A stretch of 64,000 nucleotides of DNA from Ypsolopha sequella (taxonomy: Eukaryota; Arthropoda; Insecta; Lepidoptera; Ypsolophidae): positions 41,102,310 through 41,166,309 of the forward strand of contig OW203983.1 of the NCBI GenBank assembly GCA_934047225.1, in the 5' to 3' direction. Shown here in pieces: positions 47,501 through 57,167 of this stretch (positions are counted from its first letter, which is position 1; every line of letters begins with the position of its first letter). The notes below the pieces were generated by a model. It had not been told where the DNA came from. It did not search any database and was given only the letters and a program-made list of their open reading frames with translations. The position numbers and the translations under genes are program-made.

Positions 47501-50500
47501 CCAATATTACACCACTCTTAGCGGTCCTCAGTCATCCTCATCCAGCTGCCACCCGCAACGTCCTTCAGATCGTCAGTCCAGCGGGCACGAGGGAGGCCTA
47601 CGCTGCGCTTTGCTGTACGTGGTCTCCATTCCAATGCCTTACGGCCCCAACGGTTATCACGTCTCCGAGAAATATTTAGGTAGTATTATTTTAATAAAAA
47701 TATATAAAGGAGAATTTTTTCTCAAAAAACGAAAAGGCTAGTTACGTTTGATTTGCCAGTTAGCCTGTTTAAATACATACATTACGACATACTCACGCCT
47801 GTCTACCAAAGGAGAAGGCAGGGCAGGGATTTATATCTGCTGCGATCCTGACATACCTCTTTTATTTCGTCCACATGTGGATATCCATGCAAGTTCTTCT
47901 ATTCTTACTACTTTTGACTTTACTCATCTTCAGTAACTATGTCACCAATTTGGTTGGCATACGTCATTTTAGGGCGGCCCGGTCGAGCTTTACCTTCCAC
48001 TTATGTACCATAAATTACTTTCATCACTCTACTTTTACTAAAACCTCTCGATATTCTTTTTAGGGTTCCGTCCCCGAATTGTGCCGAACGGGACCCTATT
48101 ACCTAACCTTCAAGCGGTCGCGCGGCGTCGAATCGACCGCCATGAACTAATACTTCTACATAAGATCGTACTTTGCTAATCGTCGTGCTTACCAGTTTTA
48201 GTAGGTTGTGATATGTGCATCACGCACACAAATAAACTGTTTATTCCATTCCCCGCGTGCCCTAAGCAGCACAGACGGCTTCTGTTTCAGTTGCGCGGGA
48301 CCATACTGCGTGTCTTTGCAGTGAATGTTACAATGTCGATTAAAATGACGATGAAGAAGAAGATTAGTTCTAAAATTTGTATGTAAGTCCTAGGAATAAT
48401 AGAAATATAAAAATAGATGATTAATTCCTTAGTTTGTTTTGCATTTTGCTTAAAAATAAATAATTACTTAATTCATTTTTGTTTTATTATGCTTGAAAAT
48501 TAAGTAGGTCGAAACGACCAAGCGCGACCGCTGTAAGGTTAAGCCTCCGCTGTCTGTCTGTCTGTTCGTCAATCCACCCATCTATCACAGGGGTCTACAG
48601 CTTCAGCTTAGATATAGGTATAGCCAGTTGAAAATTTCACACCATTCGTGTTATTATGGCCAATACAAAAAAAAATATGTATGTCGAAATCCCATACAAA
48701 AAGCCTCAAAACATGAAACATTTTTAACGTTATCATATCCCTTCGCTTATGTTTAAATAAGAGGACCTTAAAACATATAATCAATATTTAATATTAAATT
48801 ATAATATTCAATATTTATTTTATTAAATTATAATATTTAATATTTAAGTATAAAATTAATAAAGCGGTTAAGATATTAGGGTTCTTTACTCAGCGGGAGC
48901 CGCCAATTTTTGGTCAGGCGCTACCATTTTAGTGGATTTTTTGTGTCGCCTTAGTGTTGTTGTAATTTGCCTTGTTTTTAGGGTTCCGTACCCGTATTGG
49001 GTGGTGGTGAGGAACCCTTTGTTTGCGAGTCCAAATCGCACTATTCGCACTTATTCTAATTTCTACTCATTACATCTTCTTTCAGGCCGCACCGATCCTG
49101 TATGTCAATATTTTTCACTCTATCATTCAATGTCAAACTATATATACTACTTACTTAGGGAACGCATTTCCACTCTACTCACTCTGTTTAAATATGACAT
49201 ACAGTACCCGGCAGTCATCGGTAATCTTCGGCTTCGTAGAGCGCCGTCTCTGTCACCGAACTGTTAGTGCTTCGTGCGACAGAGATGACGCTACGATACC
49301 ATGTGCATTAGTTACTGCCGGGACCTGTATCTATATATTTTTTTATAAAATGTTAGTTCAATACAAAAAATAAAGATATACAGTAGAATCCGGATATAAC
49401 GACGGCCCAGGGATCAACGATATTACGTCGTACTAACCAGGCGACGCACAAAACGAACTAATATCCCTTCATAGTAAATTGTACAATAACCTAACTTGCG
49501 GTTGCGTCTACAGTACTCCCAAAGTAATAATGCGCATACAAATCTGTAGCCGAGCGACCGGACGTACCACGTGACCTTATTCATTGCATAGAAAGTGTAA
49601 GGAAATACGAACTTTGCCGAACAGTGGCGAATATTTGTATGCGCATTATCACTTTGGGAGCACTGTACGTCGTTGAAAACGGTTGGTCGTTTTAAACAGA
49701 GTCGTAATAAACGGATTTCACTGTATTTCTAAAATATGTTTGTACTTGTTTGAGTATATCGTGCAACAAATCGATGCTTCTGGTTTTAGTAGGGCAAATG
49801 GATTCAGAGGAGTAGTTGTATTCACTCAAGCTTTTGAAAACTTGATGTTTTAAGACGTAGTCCATATGTCCAAGTGTCTGTACCAATGGTATTAACTGAA
49901 AACCTTCTCTAACGGCCTTCCTGAGAAAGTTTGTAAGCTGAAATGAAAAATAATATGATTATCGATATATTAGGTCTTTACATATGAAATTGCCGTTTTT
50001 TATAGAGAATTTGAAAGAAACTCAATTTTCAGTACTAACATTTTTGCATTTTTTTAGGAATGACAAATCCTAATTATTTCATTTCTTTTGTGTATGAATG
50101 AGAAAATATTCAGCCCATTAATTAAATTTTTGGAAAGTGTAACCTTAAAAAATTATTAAGAATCTTATCATGGAAATGGGTGGCATTTTGGACGTACTGT
50201 TTTTGTAGATTTAATTTTTGTAAAAACAAAATTTAATACGTAGATGTAAAACTTTGAAATTAACTTTCAAATGATAAACAAATAATTGAAATAGCTATTG
50301 AATTACAGGATTATGAACTCATGAATCTGCAAGAAAATTTCGGCAATTTCATATGTGAAGACCTATTATTAATATATAAATCGAAAAAGACGTGTATTAT
50401 TCATGATTCATGATACATCAGTGTAAAGCAGACCACAACGATGTGAGGATGGACGAAGTCTTCGGGAACCCAATATTAATGTCTTGGGTATATCGTAAAG

Positions 50501-52738
50501 TATGAAATCGAAAATGTTTCACCAAAATTTAATAATAGGTGCAACTAAGAGCGGGGCGAAGAGGAGCGTGTTAGGTTTACCATGAAAATGAATTTTTAAG
50601 AACTGAGCGAAGCGAGGCGACTCCCCTTTTTGTAAGAGCGGTTTTGCGGCCGGATTGTGAAAAACCCGCCTCTTTCTAAAACCCGCTTAAATTCAAAATG
50701 ATTGAGTTATTCAACAAAACCTTATTATCTATGTATTGTGTATGGTTTTTATAAATTAGAATTTCAAAATTACTTTCATAAATATATAATATGCCTCAAT
50801 TAGCTTTTTATTTATAATTACACAATATAACTTTAAATATATACAATAAATAAAAGAAAATTTAAAACTTGAAATATATTTCGGCCCTTAGTGGGCCGTA
50901 TACTTGACTGATGACGGCCCACTAAGGGCCGAAATATATTTCAAGTTTTAAATTTTCTTTTATTTATTGATTATTAAATTTATTATTAAAACAATAAAAA
51001 AAAATTATAACTCGATATATTTCGGCCCTCGGTATCGGGCCGTCATCAGTATGACATTCGACTGATGACGGCCCGATACCGAGGGCCGAAATATATCGAG
51101 TTATAATTTTTTTTTATTGTTTTAATAATAAATTTAATAATCGAAAGCTCATAAAAGTTAAATATAATATATTTATAAACCTTTTATTTATTGTATATAT
51201 TTAAAGTTATATTGTGTAATTCTAAATAAATTTCAAAATTAGTATTACGCGTCCAAGAAAAAACGGCCCATGAGCCAACACATAATCGCTTCTATCAAAA
51301 GCAAATAAGGTCTTTGCCAACTTATTGTAACTTATTAAAAAGAATAGATAAAGCCTTATTGGTGTCACACAATAACAGCCTTTATCTCTGGAAAATACGT
51401 ACGAGAACAGCAATGAGCTTCGCTTGGCTTCCCAAATTTATTTACATGTAAATTTTACACGCTCCTCCTCACCTCGCTTTGCTCCACTCGTCGTCACACT
51501 ATATTTTTTAATTTAACTGTAGCATTTTCGATTTCATACTTTACGATTTGCCCACGACATATACAACGTGTAACAGAAAGGTGTAACCATATTTGAAGAG
51601 CTTATTCAGTCAGTGGTATAAAACAACCTTTACTATGGAACCAACCCTGAATAATCAAAAAAAAAATCTGCCCTTCCATACATATCGGCCGAGCGGCATT
51701 GCATTTTTCTACAGTAAAAACAGTAATAAATTTTTTTTTCGGGATACAGGGTTTGTTCCGTGGTAAAAGTTGTTCTTTACCATTGACTGAATAAGCTCTT
51801 CAAATATGGTTACACCTTTTTGTTACACGTTGTATACGGATGAACAGAAGGACGGACAATGAATAAGTCTCATCTCATATGAAGGAATCATCGAGTTAGA
51901 GGCCGCGGCCACGATAGGTGTTTGATTTACTGAGGCAGTGGAGATCGGAGATCGCTCCGTCGCTTGAGCTTTGACATAACACTGTTCAACCACGCTAAGT
52001 AGAGGTTTCGCAAGGAGGAACTTTATTCACAAATTTCATTATAAAAAAAAAACTAAACGTTTTAGGAAAAATTTATTCGTTTCAGAGTCTAATAAAGTTT
52101 ATACAGGTTTTAACTCATAATTAATATGTATGGAATTTTGTTCAAGTAATCTTAAACCTCGACATGACAACTTTTTTTCAGAGCAATCTTCGACGTTTTT
52201 TTTCTTATTACTGGAATGACTTCAGATGATTCTGTTTCGCTAAGTGTGTGCATTATATTTTAGGCAGAAATACTTTTTTTTTTTACTTATAGTATTGCTA
52301 GATTCTTCAAACCACGAAGAATAAATTAGGGAACTTTGATGTTTTTGCGGGGTTTGTCCTCAATGATAGCCTTAAGGACGGAACTGTAAAAATAAGACCG
52401 TGGGTACTAAATGAAATAAAAATCAATTAATCTTCACTTACCTTTTTTCTGTCGTAAGCATTATGGGCACTTAAGATCTCAAGTTCTCCTTCGAATGGAA
52501 ACATATCTTCATACTCCAGAAGAAGACCATTTGCGCCATATTGTCGTAAATCATTAAAAAGACTATAAAGGTATGATAGCTTTGGAGCAGTTCCTTTTAG
52601 ATCCAAATGTACTACTACATTGTTAAAAATGTCTCTGCCATCAAAATCTGGTGCTTCAGTTGTTTTTCCAGACACCACAAATATGTACCCAAGAAACATA
52701 CTACACAATACTTGGTATCTTTTTGATACGTTACTCAT
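41593..52738 (-). CDS. Hexosaminidase D-like protein, gene A (four exons, 474 aa)
   Basis: Exons on the minus strand: 52442-52738, 49746-49937, 43054-43166, 41593-42415. Joins are in phase 0, 0 and 2. Acceptors end TTTCAG. The donors after exons 1 and 3 are GTAAGT; exon 2 uses a weaker GTACAA. The ATG at 52738 begins a hydrophobic N-terminus ([15 protein letters not shown]) resembling a signal peptide; vertebrate HEXD is not secreted. The GH20 hexosaminidase D pattern follows: [78 protein letters not shown], and a YPGSEI motif. In GH20 enzymes HIGxDEV supplies the catalytic Asp-Glu pair; here Asp is Ser and Glu remains. The aromatic residues usual after GIILTG are also missing. Length is normal for the family. 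Intron 2 holds a full-length LINE. Activity is doubtful; a lectin-like or regulatory role is possible. Confidence 0.85.
42530..42640. mobile_element. Hairpin MITE in intron 3 of gene A
   Basis: GGGCGCAAAGGAATAAATTA ... AAAACACGAGCGTAGCGAGT ... TAATTTATTGCTTTTACGCCC forms an imperfect hairpin of about 45-bp arms. The centre CACGAGCGTAGCGAGTG is itself palindromic. Confidence 0.6.
43472..46651 (-). CDS. LINE endonuclease/reverse transcriptase, 1059 aa, intact
   Basis: One uninterrupted frame from an ATG at 46651. Residues 1-255 form an apurinic endonuclease-like domain ([20 protein letters not shown] at about 152-160, [15 protein letters not shown] at 248-254). About 480-790 is reverse transcriptase ([10 protein letters not shown] near 619-628, [22 protein letters not shown] at 741-744, KYLGSTI). 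The C-terminus has [13 protein letters not shown] and one C2H2 zinc finger (Cys1033, Cys1036, His1049, His1053). It copies LINE RNA into DNA at a nicked target. All catalytic motifs are present. Genome pipelines often label this kind of protein craniofacial development protein 2-like; the exact LINE clade was not resolved. Expression would depend on the 5' region at 46652-47674. Confidence 0.92.
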   Translation of the reverse strand: MTFGAWNVRTLLDRSTNQCPERKTAIVARELQRYGVDIAALSETHLADEGEMVEYGGGYTFFWKGISASEPRRSGVGFAVKNTIASKLEECPVHTSDRVTSLRLHLANNNYLTVVSVYAPTMDRDDDIKDRFYEELTQTLTKVRPREQLLLLGDFNARVGRDYEAWPKVLGRHGVGNMNSNGRLLLSLCAQFNLAITNTMFRLPAKYKTTWMHPRSKHWHLIDYAIVRQRDISQVLITRVMRGAHCWSDHRLVLTKLKLRLFPPRRSQGVMPKKLDLGKLQNLETRKIYSLAISEVVQTLDTENGDPVAIWQTLSSSLVDVATQKLGIKPRQCEDWFDENNESLAEAIRKHRTLLRNHRTEQSKEVRQSSAQLRGKVREIKDRWWQEKAKHIQWLADTHQMGTFYEEVRQLVGKSARSSVPLRSSDGTLLLTSKQDVLQRWREHFNSVLNVDRDADLHHISSIAVLPACTELDKPLSLSEVVLAIKQQQNKKAVGIDNLPGELLKYGGDELHGTIWRLFVEMWEKERVPEDFHLSRICSLYKNKGDRSDCNSYRGISLLTSPGKVFARILLNRLVPLSENILPETQFGFRPERGTCEAIFSIRQLQEKSREQSQELYMCFVDLEKAFDSVPREALWVVMTKLGCTDKFVRLVRLLHDDMQCCVAVKGEDTEFFNVSCGVKQGCVLAPTLFALYFAVVVREALQSVPDGIRIRFRTDGGVFNLARLKAYTKVCLTTITEIMYADDLCFVAESSDDLQRLMSSLDEICRRFGLKISVKKTEVMVQNTLSAPVDIKLGEASLKQVDKFKYLGSTITSKCHLDDEVNSRIGAAAAAYGKLRPKVFRSHDLKLHTKVSVYMAIVLPNLLYASESWCPYRKHIRTLDRFHLKCLRDIQNIHWSDRVRNTEVLRRADVGGIESYLMRRQLRWCGHVSRMSDARVAKRIFYSELQEGKRKQGGQFLRYKDVLNRHMKKCAIDPAQWETLAADRPHWRQAVNTKVYAFESIRRAELDTKRDQLKARPPVAINYNIVGGVLTCSECGRTFTAKIGYVSHVRAHQRRSQH
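46652..47674 (-). other. 5' region of the LINE, with RTE-type C-terminus at its start
   Basis: The first 180 bp of the insertion (47500-47674, minus strand) translate to the conserved tail of an RTE reverse transcriptase ([14 protein letters not shown], then [20 protein letters not shown]) ending at a stop at about 47518. The following 850 bp are GC-richer than the host and contain a frame (46748-47056) without recognised domains. The element therefore appears chimeric at its 5' end. Confidence 0.6.
47795..47940 (+). repeat. Dispersed repeat shared with 11930-12015
   Basis: GGAGAAGGCAGGGCAGGGA, TCTGCTGCGATCCTGACATA and TTTATTTCGTCCACATG follow in the order seen in the other copy. Confidence 0.5.
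48060..48975. mobile_element. Several L1-type repeat fragments
   Basis: Pieces of the family lie at 48060-48105 (TTTAGGGTTCCGTCCCCGAA), 48545-48620 (GTCTGTCTGTCTGTTCG, CACAGGGGTCTACAGCTTCA) and 48890-49015 (GGGTTCCGTACCCG). The arrangement suggests breakage or nested insertion within one copy. Confidence 0.5.
49200..49329. mobile_element. Short TIR MITE in intron 2 of gene A
   Basis: Left TACAGTACCCGGCAGTCATC and right GTTACTGCCGGGACCTGTA are imperfect inverted repeats, and inner arms CGTAGAGCGCC and TGACGCTACG also pair in part. TA borders suggest a Tc1/mariner relative. Confidence 0.6.
49381..49723. mobile_element. Pogo/Tc1-like MITE 22 bp from exon 2 of gene A
   Basis: Left CAGTAGAATCCGGATATAAC and right TAATAAACGGATTTCACTG are inverted repeats, with TA at 49379-49380 and 49724-49725. 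Its right end stops 22 bp from the exon 2 boundary at 49746. A second MITE sits inside it at 49511-49665. Confidence 0.8.
49511..49665. mobile_element. MITE nested in the 49381-49723 MITE
   Basis: Left CAGTACTCCCAAAGTAATAA then TGCGCATACAAAT, right ATTTGTATGCGCATTA then CACTTTGGGAGCACTG: inverted repeats of about 35 bp with TA duplications at 49509-49510 and 49666-49667. Confidence 0.8.
50487..50632 (+). mobile_element. M2 repeat, copy 3
   Basis: ATCGTAAAGTATGAAATCG, GGAGCGTGTTAGGTTTACC and GAGCGAAGCGAGGCGAC. It forms the left outer arm of the inverted region that ends with the opposite copy at 51425-51566. Confidence 0.65.
50902..50946 (+). ncRNA. Hammerhead-ribozyme-like motif 3, intact core
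   Basis: ACTTGA, CTGATGA, a spacer C, stem II GGCCC/GGGCC, GAAA, TATAT, T, then TCAAGT. Core residues match the hammerhead consensus, and ACTTGA/TCAAGT give a perfect 6-bp stem I. Stem III would be two base pairs with a two-base loop, as known for Penelope-type hammerheads, which may need dimers to cleave. Competing pairing with the left palindrome arm could hide it. Confidence 0.65.
51043..51102 (+). ncRNA. Hammerhead-like cores in both palindrome arms, no stem I
   Basis: Plus strand: CTGATGA at 51062-51068, an extended stem II built on GGCCCGATACCGAGGGCC, GAAA at 51088-51091, then TATATC. The left arm (about 51010-51049) carries the same motif on the minus strand. No stem I partner flanks either core; the long palindrome pairing replaces it. 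Probably nonfunctional. Confidence 0.4.
51239..51330 (+). repeat. Dispersed repeat shared with 2443-2600
   Basis: AGTATTACGCGTCCAAGAAA and GCAAATAAGGTCTTTGCCA match the earlier copy, with a short deletion between. Confidence 0.55.
51425..51566 (-). mobile_element. M2 repeat, inverted copy 4
   Basis: ACACGCTCCTCCTCACC and CGATTTCATACTTTACGATT are the reverse complement of the copy at 50487-50632. Confidence 0.65.
51559..51836. mobile_element. M5 MITE, copy 3, in intron 1 of gene A
   Basis: ATATACAACGTGTAACAGAA at the left and TTGTTACACGTTGTATA at the right, with the interior like 25139-25410. It starts directly at the end of the M2 copy. Confidence 0.85.
51837..52430. other. Intron 1 remainder, no recognised feature
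   Basis: AT-rich. GAGGCCGCGGCCACGATAG at 51900 is a short GC-rich island without a partner in the window. Confidence 0.3.
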
Positions 52739-53224
52739 GTTTCTCCGGACAAAGCAACTCTTGACATAAAAAATGCCTAATTGTTAATCACGTTTTTAAC
52801 GATTACCTCTTCCTGGCTTACTTTAAATTCCTAATCTGTCAGATTGAATCTTAGTTCTAGTCTCTGATAATGCTCGTTTAATAATATTGGATATTTAACA
52901 ATGAATCACTATTGTTTAATAAACTACTGTTCTTAACTGAACTGCTGGCTGTAACGAACGTGTTATGAATTGTACATGTCCTGCACATTTGTAAAGGAGG
53001 AAATCCGATGCAAGGCAGTACCTACCTATCTTATTATATTACATCGAGTGGAAAAGGGTCAAGTAAATATTTCCTCGAGCATTAGTCTGGAGTCCGAGCG
53101 CTAAGCAGCCAGTATCTTTTTATATATTATTTGCAAAATGTCTACGCAAATAAATAAAGCTTTTTTTAACACACTTGCTCGTAAAGGCGCTCTTATTGCA
53201 CCGAATTAAGGATAATAATGCTGC
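52739..53224. other. Upstream of gene A; no clear promoter motif
   Basis: No TATA element at a convincing distance from the gene A start codon was found. Confidence 0.3.
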
Positions 53225-53970
53225 TTATTAGAATTCGCCACTCTTAGTGGGCCTTCGTCTTCCTCATCCAGCCGCCACTCGCAACGTCAAGACAAGACAA
53301 GACAAATACTCTTTATTGTACACCAAAATAAATAAATCAGGTAAAAGAACAAAATTATGAAAGGAGGTAACTATTGGCGGCCTAATCGGTTATAGCGATT
53401 TCTTCCAGACAACCTTTCGGTGGAATGAGTGAATGAATAAACACTTTATTGCAAACAAATAAGAAGACAATGGAAATTAATCGTTGGAAAAAATAACGCG
53501 AAGGTGGTGTACAAAATAAATAATAATAATTAAATGGATAGCAAATACCTAAAATAAATACACAAGTACAACATTGTACATACAAATACATAGAATACGA
53601 TAAATATATATTACACTAATATAAAACAATAATAAATAATATAATTCGTTAACCAAAAGTAAATAAATATTATTAGCAGAAGTAGGGATTTAACAAACTT
53701 TTACGAAGAAAGAAAATGATCCTTAAGTAATATTTTGAAGACAGGCAACGACGGATATCGATTGGCAAGTTATTCCACAATATGATAGCTTTAATAGCAA
53801 AAGAATTACCATAAAAATGTGTGGTGTGGGATGGAATTGCTAAAAGCAAATTTTCGAAAGACCTTAGAGTACGGTGATGGGTTGTCGGTCCAGCAGGCTC
53901 CACCCTAACGCATTTTGGCCCCAACGGCTATCATGTTGGCGGCAAATATGTCCTGCCCAGTGGCAGTTCA
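53225..53970 (-). mobile_element. RTE remnant split by a CR1-like LINE fragment
   Basis: On the minus strand 53970-53900 translate to an RTE C-terminal piece (DSRWGQNALGW) and 53290-53225 to its continuation (DVASGGWMRK). Between them lies a LINE tail in the same orientation: coding 53673-53890 (ENLLLAIPSHTTHFYGNSF, LWNNLPIDIRR), the GGTTGTCTGGAAGAAATCGC 3' UTR motif, an ATTC-type tail at 53427-53440 and a second (CAAGA)n-tailed end at 53287-53330. This is a nested insertion of decayed LINEs. Confidence 0.65.
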
Positions 53971-54397
53971 ACTAACTGATTCATACTAACATGTTATCTA
54001 AGAAACTGAAATAAAGTATCAGACTACTCAATGATAGAGATGAACAGATCATTCAACAACGCGTACGAGTGTCTACTTAGTAAATGCGAGTATATTTCCC
54101 GAGCGTCCAATCCACAAGGAAAATGTTAGAAAACTCCTTAATTCATTAAATTACGGAACAGTGACATTACTTAGCTATAAATTAAGCTATTTTACTTTTT
54201 GTAAATGGTTCCATTTGGTCTTTAAGTAAGGAGTGTGTTTTAATTAAATATTAAAAGATGTTGTAGCTTGTAGTAAATGCGGTACGCAATTCAGTAACTT
54301 TTTAGACTTCAGTGTGCTCTTTTTGTATGATTTTTGGAATTAATAGGGCAATTTTATTATTGAAATTACATACCTAATAATTTCAATAATACGTGCC

Positions 54398-54556
54398 TTC
54401 GACAACCCTTTCTCGGTAGTGCCGATCAGGCTCTGGAACTCACTACCACTCACAATTCATTATAGTCCAACTATTGGCATTTTCAATAAGAGAATTAAAG
54501 AGTGTTTTTTGCAATTATTTCCTTTTACTAATATTAGTATATGTATTAAGGTTTAA
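54398..54556 (+). mobile_element. LINE C-terminal remnant
   Basis: A 52-codon open segment to a TAA at 54554 encodes FSVVPIRLWNSLPLTIHYSP and FNKRIKECF, typical of the end of a jockey/CR1-type reverse transcriptase. The tail differs from the fragments at 10896 and 53673. Confidence 0.6.
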
Positions 54557-55047
54557 GATATTTATTTCTCAAAAAGAATACAATTAACTTACATGAGAAA
54601 CAATAAATTATCACAGTTACAATTTATAACAACAAACGCTTTATCGCGTAACAAATAAACATATGTGGATAATCCTTAAAAAGTTAGATTAGAACAATGC
54701 AATGTTATGTAGGGTTGTGTTTACAGTGAGTTATAAATATTGTAAGTAGGTTTCTACAATATGCTTCTAATTAAGAAATAAACAGATAAATTGGTTTTAA
54801 TGAAGTAATGAGAAGTAATTCAGAATGTGACTTTTCAATAGTTTTTATATAATACATACTTATTTTTTTTTGCAATAATATTTATTATTCATTAAATTTT
54901 TAGTGTGCATATAAATTTTAACATATTTTTTTAAAATCGTAATCATATTAATCATAATCATTTATTTCATAAAATGATAATTGATTTCTCTTGTCTTATA
55001 TTGGATTAAATATATTATATATATACGAAAACACAAAATATAATTAT
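54557..55047. other. AT-rich, no recognised feature
   Basis: No frame or repeat partner was seen. Confidence 0.3.
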
Positions 55048-55051
55048 AGGT

Positions 55052-55098
55052 TGTAAAATATATTTCGAGTTGCCTATTTGTGGTCGGCATCAGTTACA
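55052..55098 (-). ncRNA. Hammerhead-ribozyme-like motif 4
   Basis: Minus strand TGTAA, CTGATGC, a degraded stem II (CGACCACAAATAGGCAACTC), GAAA, TATAT, T, then TTACA. Stem I (TGTAA/TTACA) is perfect and differs in sequence from motifs 1-3. The changed last core base and poor stem II suggest it is no longer active. Confidence 0.5.
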
Positions 55099-55106
55099 TT
55101 TAGTAT

Positions 55107-55998
55107 TTACAAAGATATAAATATAAAAGGTAAAAATTAATAATTATAAATTATAGGTAACTAAAAGTATGATATTGAATTTGTTATTTATTTATTTATT
55201 AAAATCATTTATTTCGTAATATTCATTACATGTCACTTTATAAATACTTTAAAATACTAATACAATGCGTAATTGTACAAATCACATATAATCTTAATAG
55301 TAAGCCTTTAATTGCGCTTGTTATAAAAATCTTTCACCGAGTAGAACATTTTGGTCGAAGAGTAGAACGCCTGCTCGACAAGCCAGCGCCTCAACCTGGA
55401 TTAAAATATTTGTAGATTTGGAGATCCTATAACATTTTTAGGTAACAAATTGTACACAGTGGGGCCCATAACATGTAAGTATTTATTTATTTTATTTGAT
55501 ATGTATTACAGTTCATTTATAAAGACTAGTATTTAATTGTTATTATTTGTTTTAACTCATGGGTTTTAAACAGTTTTTGTCTTTGTGTGCCCCCACTTTT
55601 TGTTTAATCGATTCTATCACTAACGGTTCACTGGTAGAAATCTCTTTCAGAGATAAACACGCTTTTTGCTTAAACTGTAAGATTAATGATATTCTTGTGT
55701 GCAATAAAGGATTTTGAATTAAATGGAATACATATTTTCGTACTTTTAAACCGATTTTATAAGTGTTTTAGTATTTAAAGGAAGTGACGTAATGATATTA
55801 GGTTGAATGGTCCGTTCCTTGTCAAACCTTACGATGCGTTTAAGATTTTCTTTGGGAATGTTTAATTGATTTCAAGTAACAAGTAAGAAACTTAAATAAC
55901 ATATAAATAATTATACATGTTTTTTTAAAACTAAGTTAAAATTAAAAAAATATATAAAAAGAAAAACAAATACCAACCTGTCTGTCTCATAACGGGCT
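55107..55998. other. AT-rich, no gene; probable LINE 3' UTR near the right end
   Basis: The last 100 bp are probably the 3' UTR of the minus-strand LINE fragment that starts at 55999. The rest is unassigned. Confidence 0.3.
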
Positions 55999-56426
55999 CT
56001 AGATCAGATAAAATATGTGAGCCAGATCACCGCCATCATCGGGGAGAGTACCCAAAAGGATGGCGGCGTTGCCTCGCTGTATTGCGAGGCTTATTCGCTG
56101 ACCAAAATAGGTCCTAGCCCTTGGGTCTCCGGAAGCGTTGACCAACCTCGACGATATTTCCTTATATAGGCGCTTTGCGTCTGGTCCCCACGGCCTCAGG
56201 GTCTCTACAGCAAAAGGCATAAAAATGTAGCCTTCAGCCAGCTCCACGTATATACGCCGTTTGAGACCCTCAGCCGTCGACGCTGTCGCGCCATAAAGGA
56301 CAGCGTTCCCCTGGAGATGGGACGGCGGCGCCACGGTGTCGACGCATGTTGCGTCCCACACCAGCAACAGCCCATTTTTCCAGGGGATTACTGTCAGTCC
56401 GTCGGGCCTCTTAGATTTTCTTTTAA
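55999..56426 (-). pseudogene. LINE C-terminal domain, truncated by a MITE
   Basis: Open to a stop at 55999 and giving about 141 residues: KRPDGLTVIPWKNGLLLVWD, ATASTAEGLKRRIYVELAEG, FMPFAVETLRPWG, then FGQRISLAIQRGNAAILLG. The RPDG...VWDAT spacing looks like the active-site region of a restriction-like endonuclease fold (PD-D/ExK), a feature of some non-LTR retrotransposon C-termini; this is an inference. Upstream sequence is replaced by the TTAA MITE at 56427, so reverse transcriptase is missing. It is the longest of four copies of this C-terminus in the window. Confidence 0.75.
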
Positions 56427-56842
56427 GGTGATATACCGTGCTAGCAAAGGTCCCCGTTACTCCAGGCAAAAAGACCCGCAGTGCGAAAGGGACGGAATCG
56501 GGGAAAATTGTCAAAAAGTCGGTTTTAAATTAATGCAAAATTAACTAAAATAGCTACAAAAAATTCCATAACCAGTAATTTAGGTGTAGTTAAAACCCAT
56601 CTAAATAAATATTTTTCAAGTCTGTATGCTATCCTAATTTGTCAGAATATCAAAAAAAGTGTAAATTTAGACCTGATTTCAATAATTATTTCTATCGAAT
56701 GAACTTCCTCCTATCGCGTTTTTGATAGACCAAAATCTAGTAAAAGATCCCAAAATTGTTATACTAATTTATTTTACTTGAAACTTTATTAAAAAAGCAG
56801 ATAAATAACTTCAAAAAGTGTCAATTTTCTTGGTATAGCCCC
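56427..56842. mobile_element. TTAA-flanked MITE (family M6), 416 bp
   Basis: TTAA occurs at 56423-56426 and 56843-56846. The ends GGTGATATACC and GGTATAGCCCC are imperfect inverted repeats. TTAA duplication is characteristic of piggyBac-type transposition. Nearly the same sequence is at 37291-37704. It inserted into LINE coding sequence. Confidence 0.8.
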
Positions 56843-57167
56843 TTAATATGATATATGTGGTGATAAAGTTACTGAAGGTCAAATGAAAGAGATCACTTTT
56901 TTTTTTCATTTAATTAAGAATTTGTACGCTTGTTTTTAAATCTGTCTATTGAATGAAATTAAGGAAAGCTATTTTCCTCAAAACGGTTTTTTAATCGTAA
57001 TTATTGGCGAAAAAAGAAAAGGCCTGCTGCACTTTTGGTTAGCGGTCTAGAACTTTGCACATTGTTTCTAGGGCCTACAAAAAATAAAATAATCTATTAA
57101 CAAAAAAATAGTAACCGAATCCAAATGTAAGAGCAGTCATTCACTTAAAATTTTAAATAAATTATAT

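Larger units (their letters stand above)
43377..47674 (-). mobile_element. Full-length APE-type LINE in intron 2 of gene A
   Basis: A 13-bp direct repeat TTTAGGTAGTATT at 43364-43376 and 47675-47687 bounds a 4298-bp insertion in the same orientation as gene A. The 3' end reads, on the minus strand, GTCCAGCAGTGGACGAATAC then GGGCTGATGGATGGATGAAT, a typical RTE-like tail. It contains one intact long reading frame (43472-46651) and about 1 kb of 5' sequence. Intact boundaries and frame indicate recent insertion. Confidence 0.85.
50815..51225. repeat. Nested palindromes in intron 1 of gene A
   Basis: The outer arms ATTACACAATATAACTTTAA (50817 onward) and their reverse complement near 51180-51222 enclose two shorter palindromes: 50848-50970, centred on ATACTTGACTGATG, and 50958-51147, centred near 51053. 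Both inner palindromes contain hammerhead-like cores. Confidence 0.8.
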
